This document shows positions 43,456 to 43,825 of a stretch of DNA of 43,825 nucleotides, one piece after another. A program made the position numbers and the translations under genes. Each line of letters begins with the position of its first letter. Position 1 is the first letter of the stretch. Source of the DNA: Sulfurovum sp. (GTDB taxonomy: Bacteria; Campylobacterota; Campylobacteria; Campylobacterales; Sulfurovaceae); assembly GCA_021647715.1 (NCBI GenBank), contig JAKIUE010000005.1, positions 1-43,825 of the forward strand, given 5' to 3'. The notes below the pieces were generated by a model. It worked only from the letters and a program-made list of their open reading frames with translations, was not told the DNA's origin and searched no databases.

Positions 43456-43825
43456 ATGAGAACACATTATTGTGCAGAAATAAACGAAGAACACATAGGA
43501 CAACAAGTAACCATTGCTGGTTGGGTGTCTAGCCGTAGAGACCATGGTGGATTGATATTTATAGACCTTAGAGACAAAGATGAAGTGATTCAGCTTGTCT
43601 GTGACCCTGCTGACAATGCAGAAGTACATAAACTGGCTGAAGAGGTACGTGACCAGTTCGTACTTGTAGCCACTGGTAAGATGAGAGCACGTGGTGAAGG
43701 GCTAGAAAACCCTAAACTCAAAACGGGTAAAGTAGAGATGGTAGTAGATAAGCTTGTTATCGAAAATCGCTCTAAGCCTATGCCATTTGACCTAAATGAT
43801 GACAAGGTAAATGAAGAGATTAAAC
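43456..43825 (+). CDS. aspS: Aspartyl-tRNA synthetase, 5' part
   Basis: First 123 codons; the gene continues past the right edge. [39 protein letters not shown] and the following OB-fold are the anticodon-binding domain of bacterial AspRS. In Campylobacterota lacking AsnRS such enzymes are often non-discriminating (Asp/Asn), which cannot be judged from this part. AGAGGA 9 nt before the ATG. Confidence 0.94.
   Translation, partial: MRTHYCAEINEEHIGQQVTIAGWVSSRRDHGGLIFIDLRDKDEVIQLVCDPADNAEVHKLAEEVRDQFVLVATGKMRARGEGLENPKLKTGKVEMVVDKLVIENRSKPMPFDLNDDKVNEEIK

Noticed and set aside
1-43825. CRISPR arrays, tRNA, rRNA, prophage or conjugation genes
   Set aside because: No regularly spaced repeats, no recognisable tRNA cloverleaf or rRNA, and no phage, integrase or transfer genes were found on reading both strands.

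Overview
The window is AT-rich chromosomal DNA from a member of the Campylobacterota, most likely a Sulfurovum/Sulfurimonas-type marine or sediment sulfur oxidiser. The evidence is the run hisB-kdsC-lptC-lptA-engB-acetyltransferase-mrdA, a Campylobacter Ctb-like group III truncated globin, stand-alone DUF234 proteins, T-rich promoters with TATAAT -10 boxes, and TAT-exported small redox and substrate-binding proteins. No rRNA, tRNA or CRISPR array was seen. The genus is inferred from style and gene order, not from a marker gene.

Bases 1-5800 are the most unusual part. Two tandem, minus-strand genes encode large secreted SGNH/GDSL hydrolases built from interchangeable modules (SGNH, LamG, Ig-like, DNRLRE-like, DUF5011-like and an unnamed C-terminal module). 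Each is preceded by a near-identical 82-nt leader that folds like a GEMM (cyclic-di-GMP-I class) riboswitch. The first gene runs off the left edge and contains a 127-bp perfect in-frame repeat.

Bases 5800-12150 hold a TAT-exported TRAP substrate-binding lipoprotein without its permease, YwbE and YaiI/YqxD family genes, a membrane-anchored 511-aa protein ending in a transglutaminase-like fold that has lost its catalytic Cys and His, a pseudouridine synthase, a leucine-rich-repeat protein, a Cys-rich protein and a DUF234 protein. Bases 12150-17463 hold redox and housekeeping genes: TrxC-like thioredoxin, truncated globin, arfB, M18 aminopeptidase, a TAT-exported superoxide-reductase-like protein, rsmE and several hypotheticals.

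Bases 17464-19400 are a small toxin-antitoxin island with decay: an intact BrnT/BrnA-like pair, a frameshifted BrnT copy, two copies of the tail of a DUF2779 gene, and a three-gene DUF4258 cluster. After it come a DUF2130 coiled-coil protein, tex, a second DUF234 paralogue, a lipoprotein alpha/beta hydrolase, a SPOUT RNA methyltransferase and a membrane hypothetical whose stop codon was replaced by a 271-bp foldback (MITE-like) element.

Bases 27690-31756 carry a single-domain asparaginase, hemF, a small lipoprotein, queC, ybeY and a Ca/Na antiporter. Bases 31757-39964 form one tightly packed minus-strand cluster for envelope biogenesis: tatD-type nuclease, MltD-like transglycosylase with LysM, rlpA, hisB, kdsC, lptC, lptA, engB, acetyltransferase, a small membrane protein and mrdA, many with 4-nt overlaps. 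The right end has a membrane-anchored HPt protein, a translationally coupled nadK-recN pair, a 30-codon prepilin-like mini gene and the 5' part of aspS.
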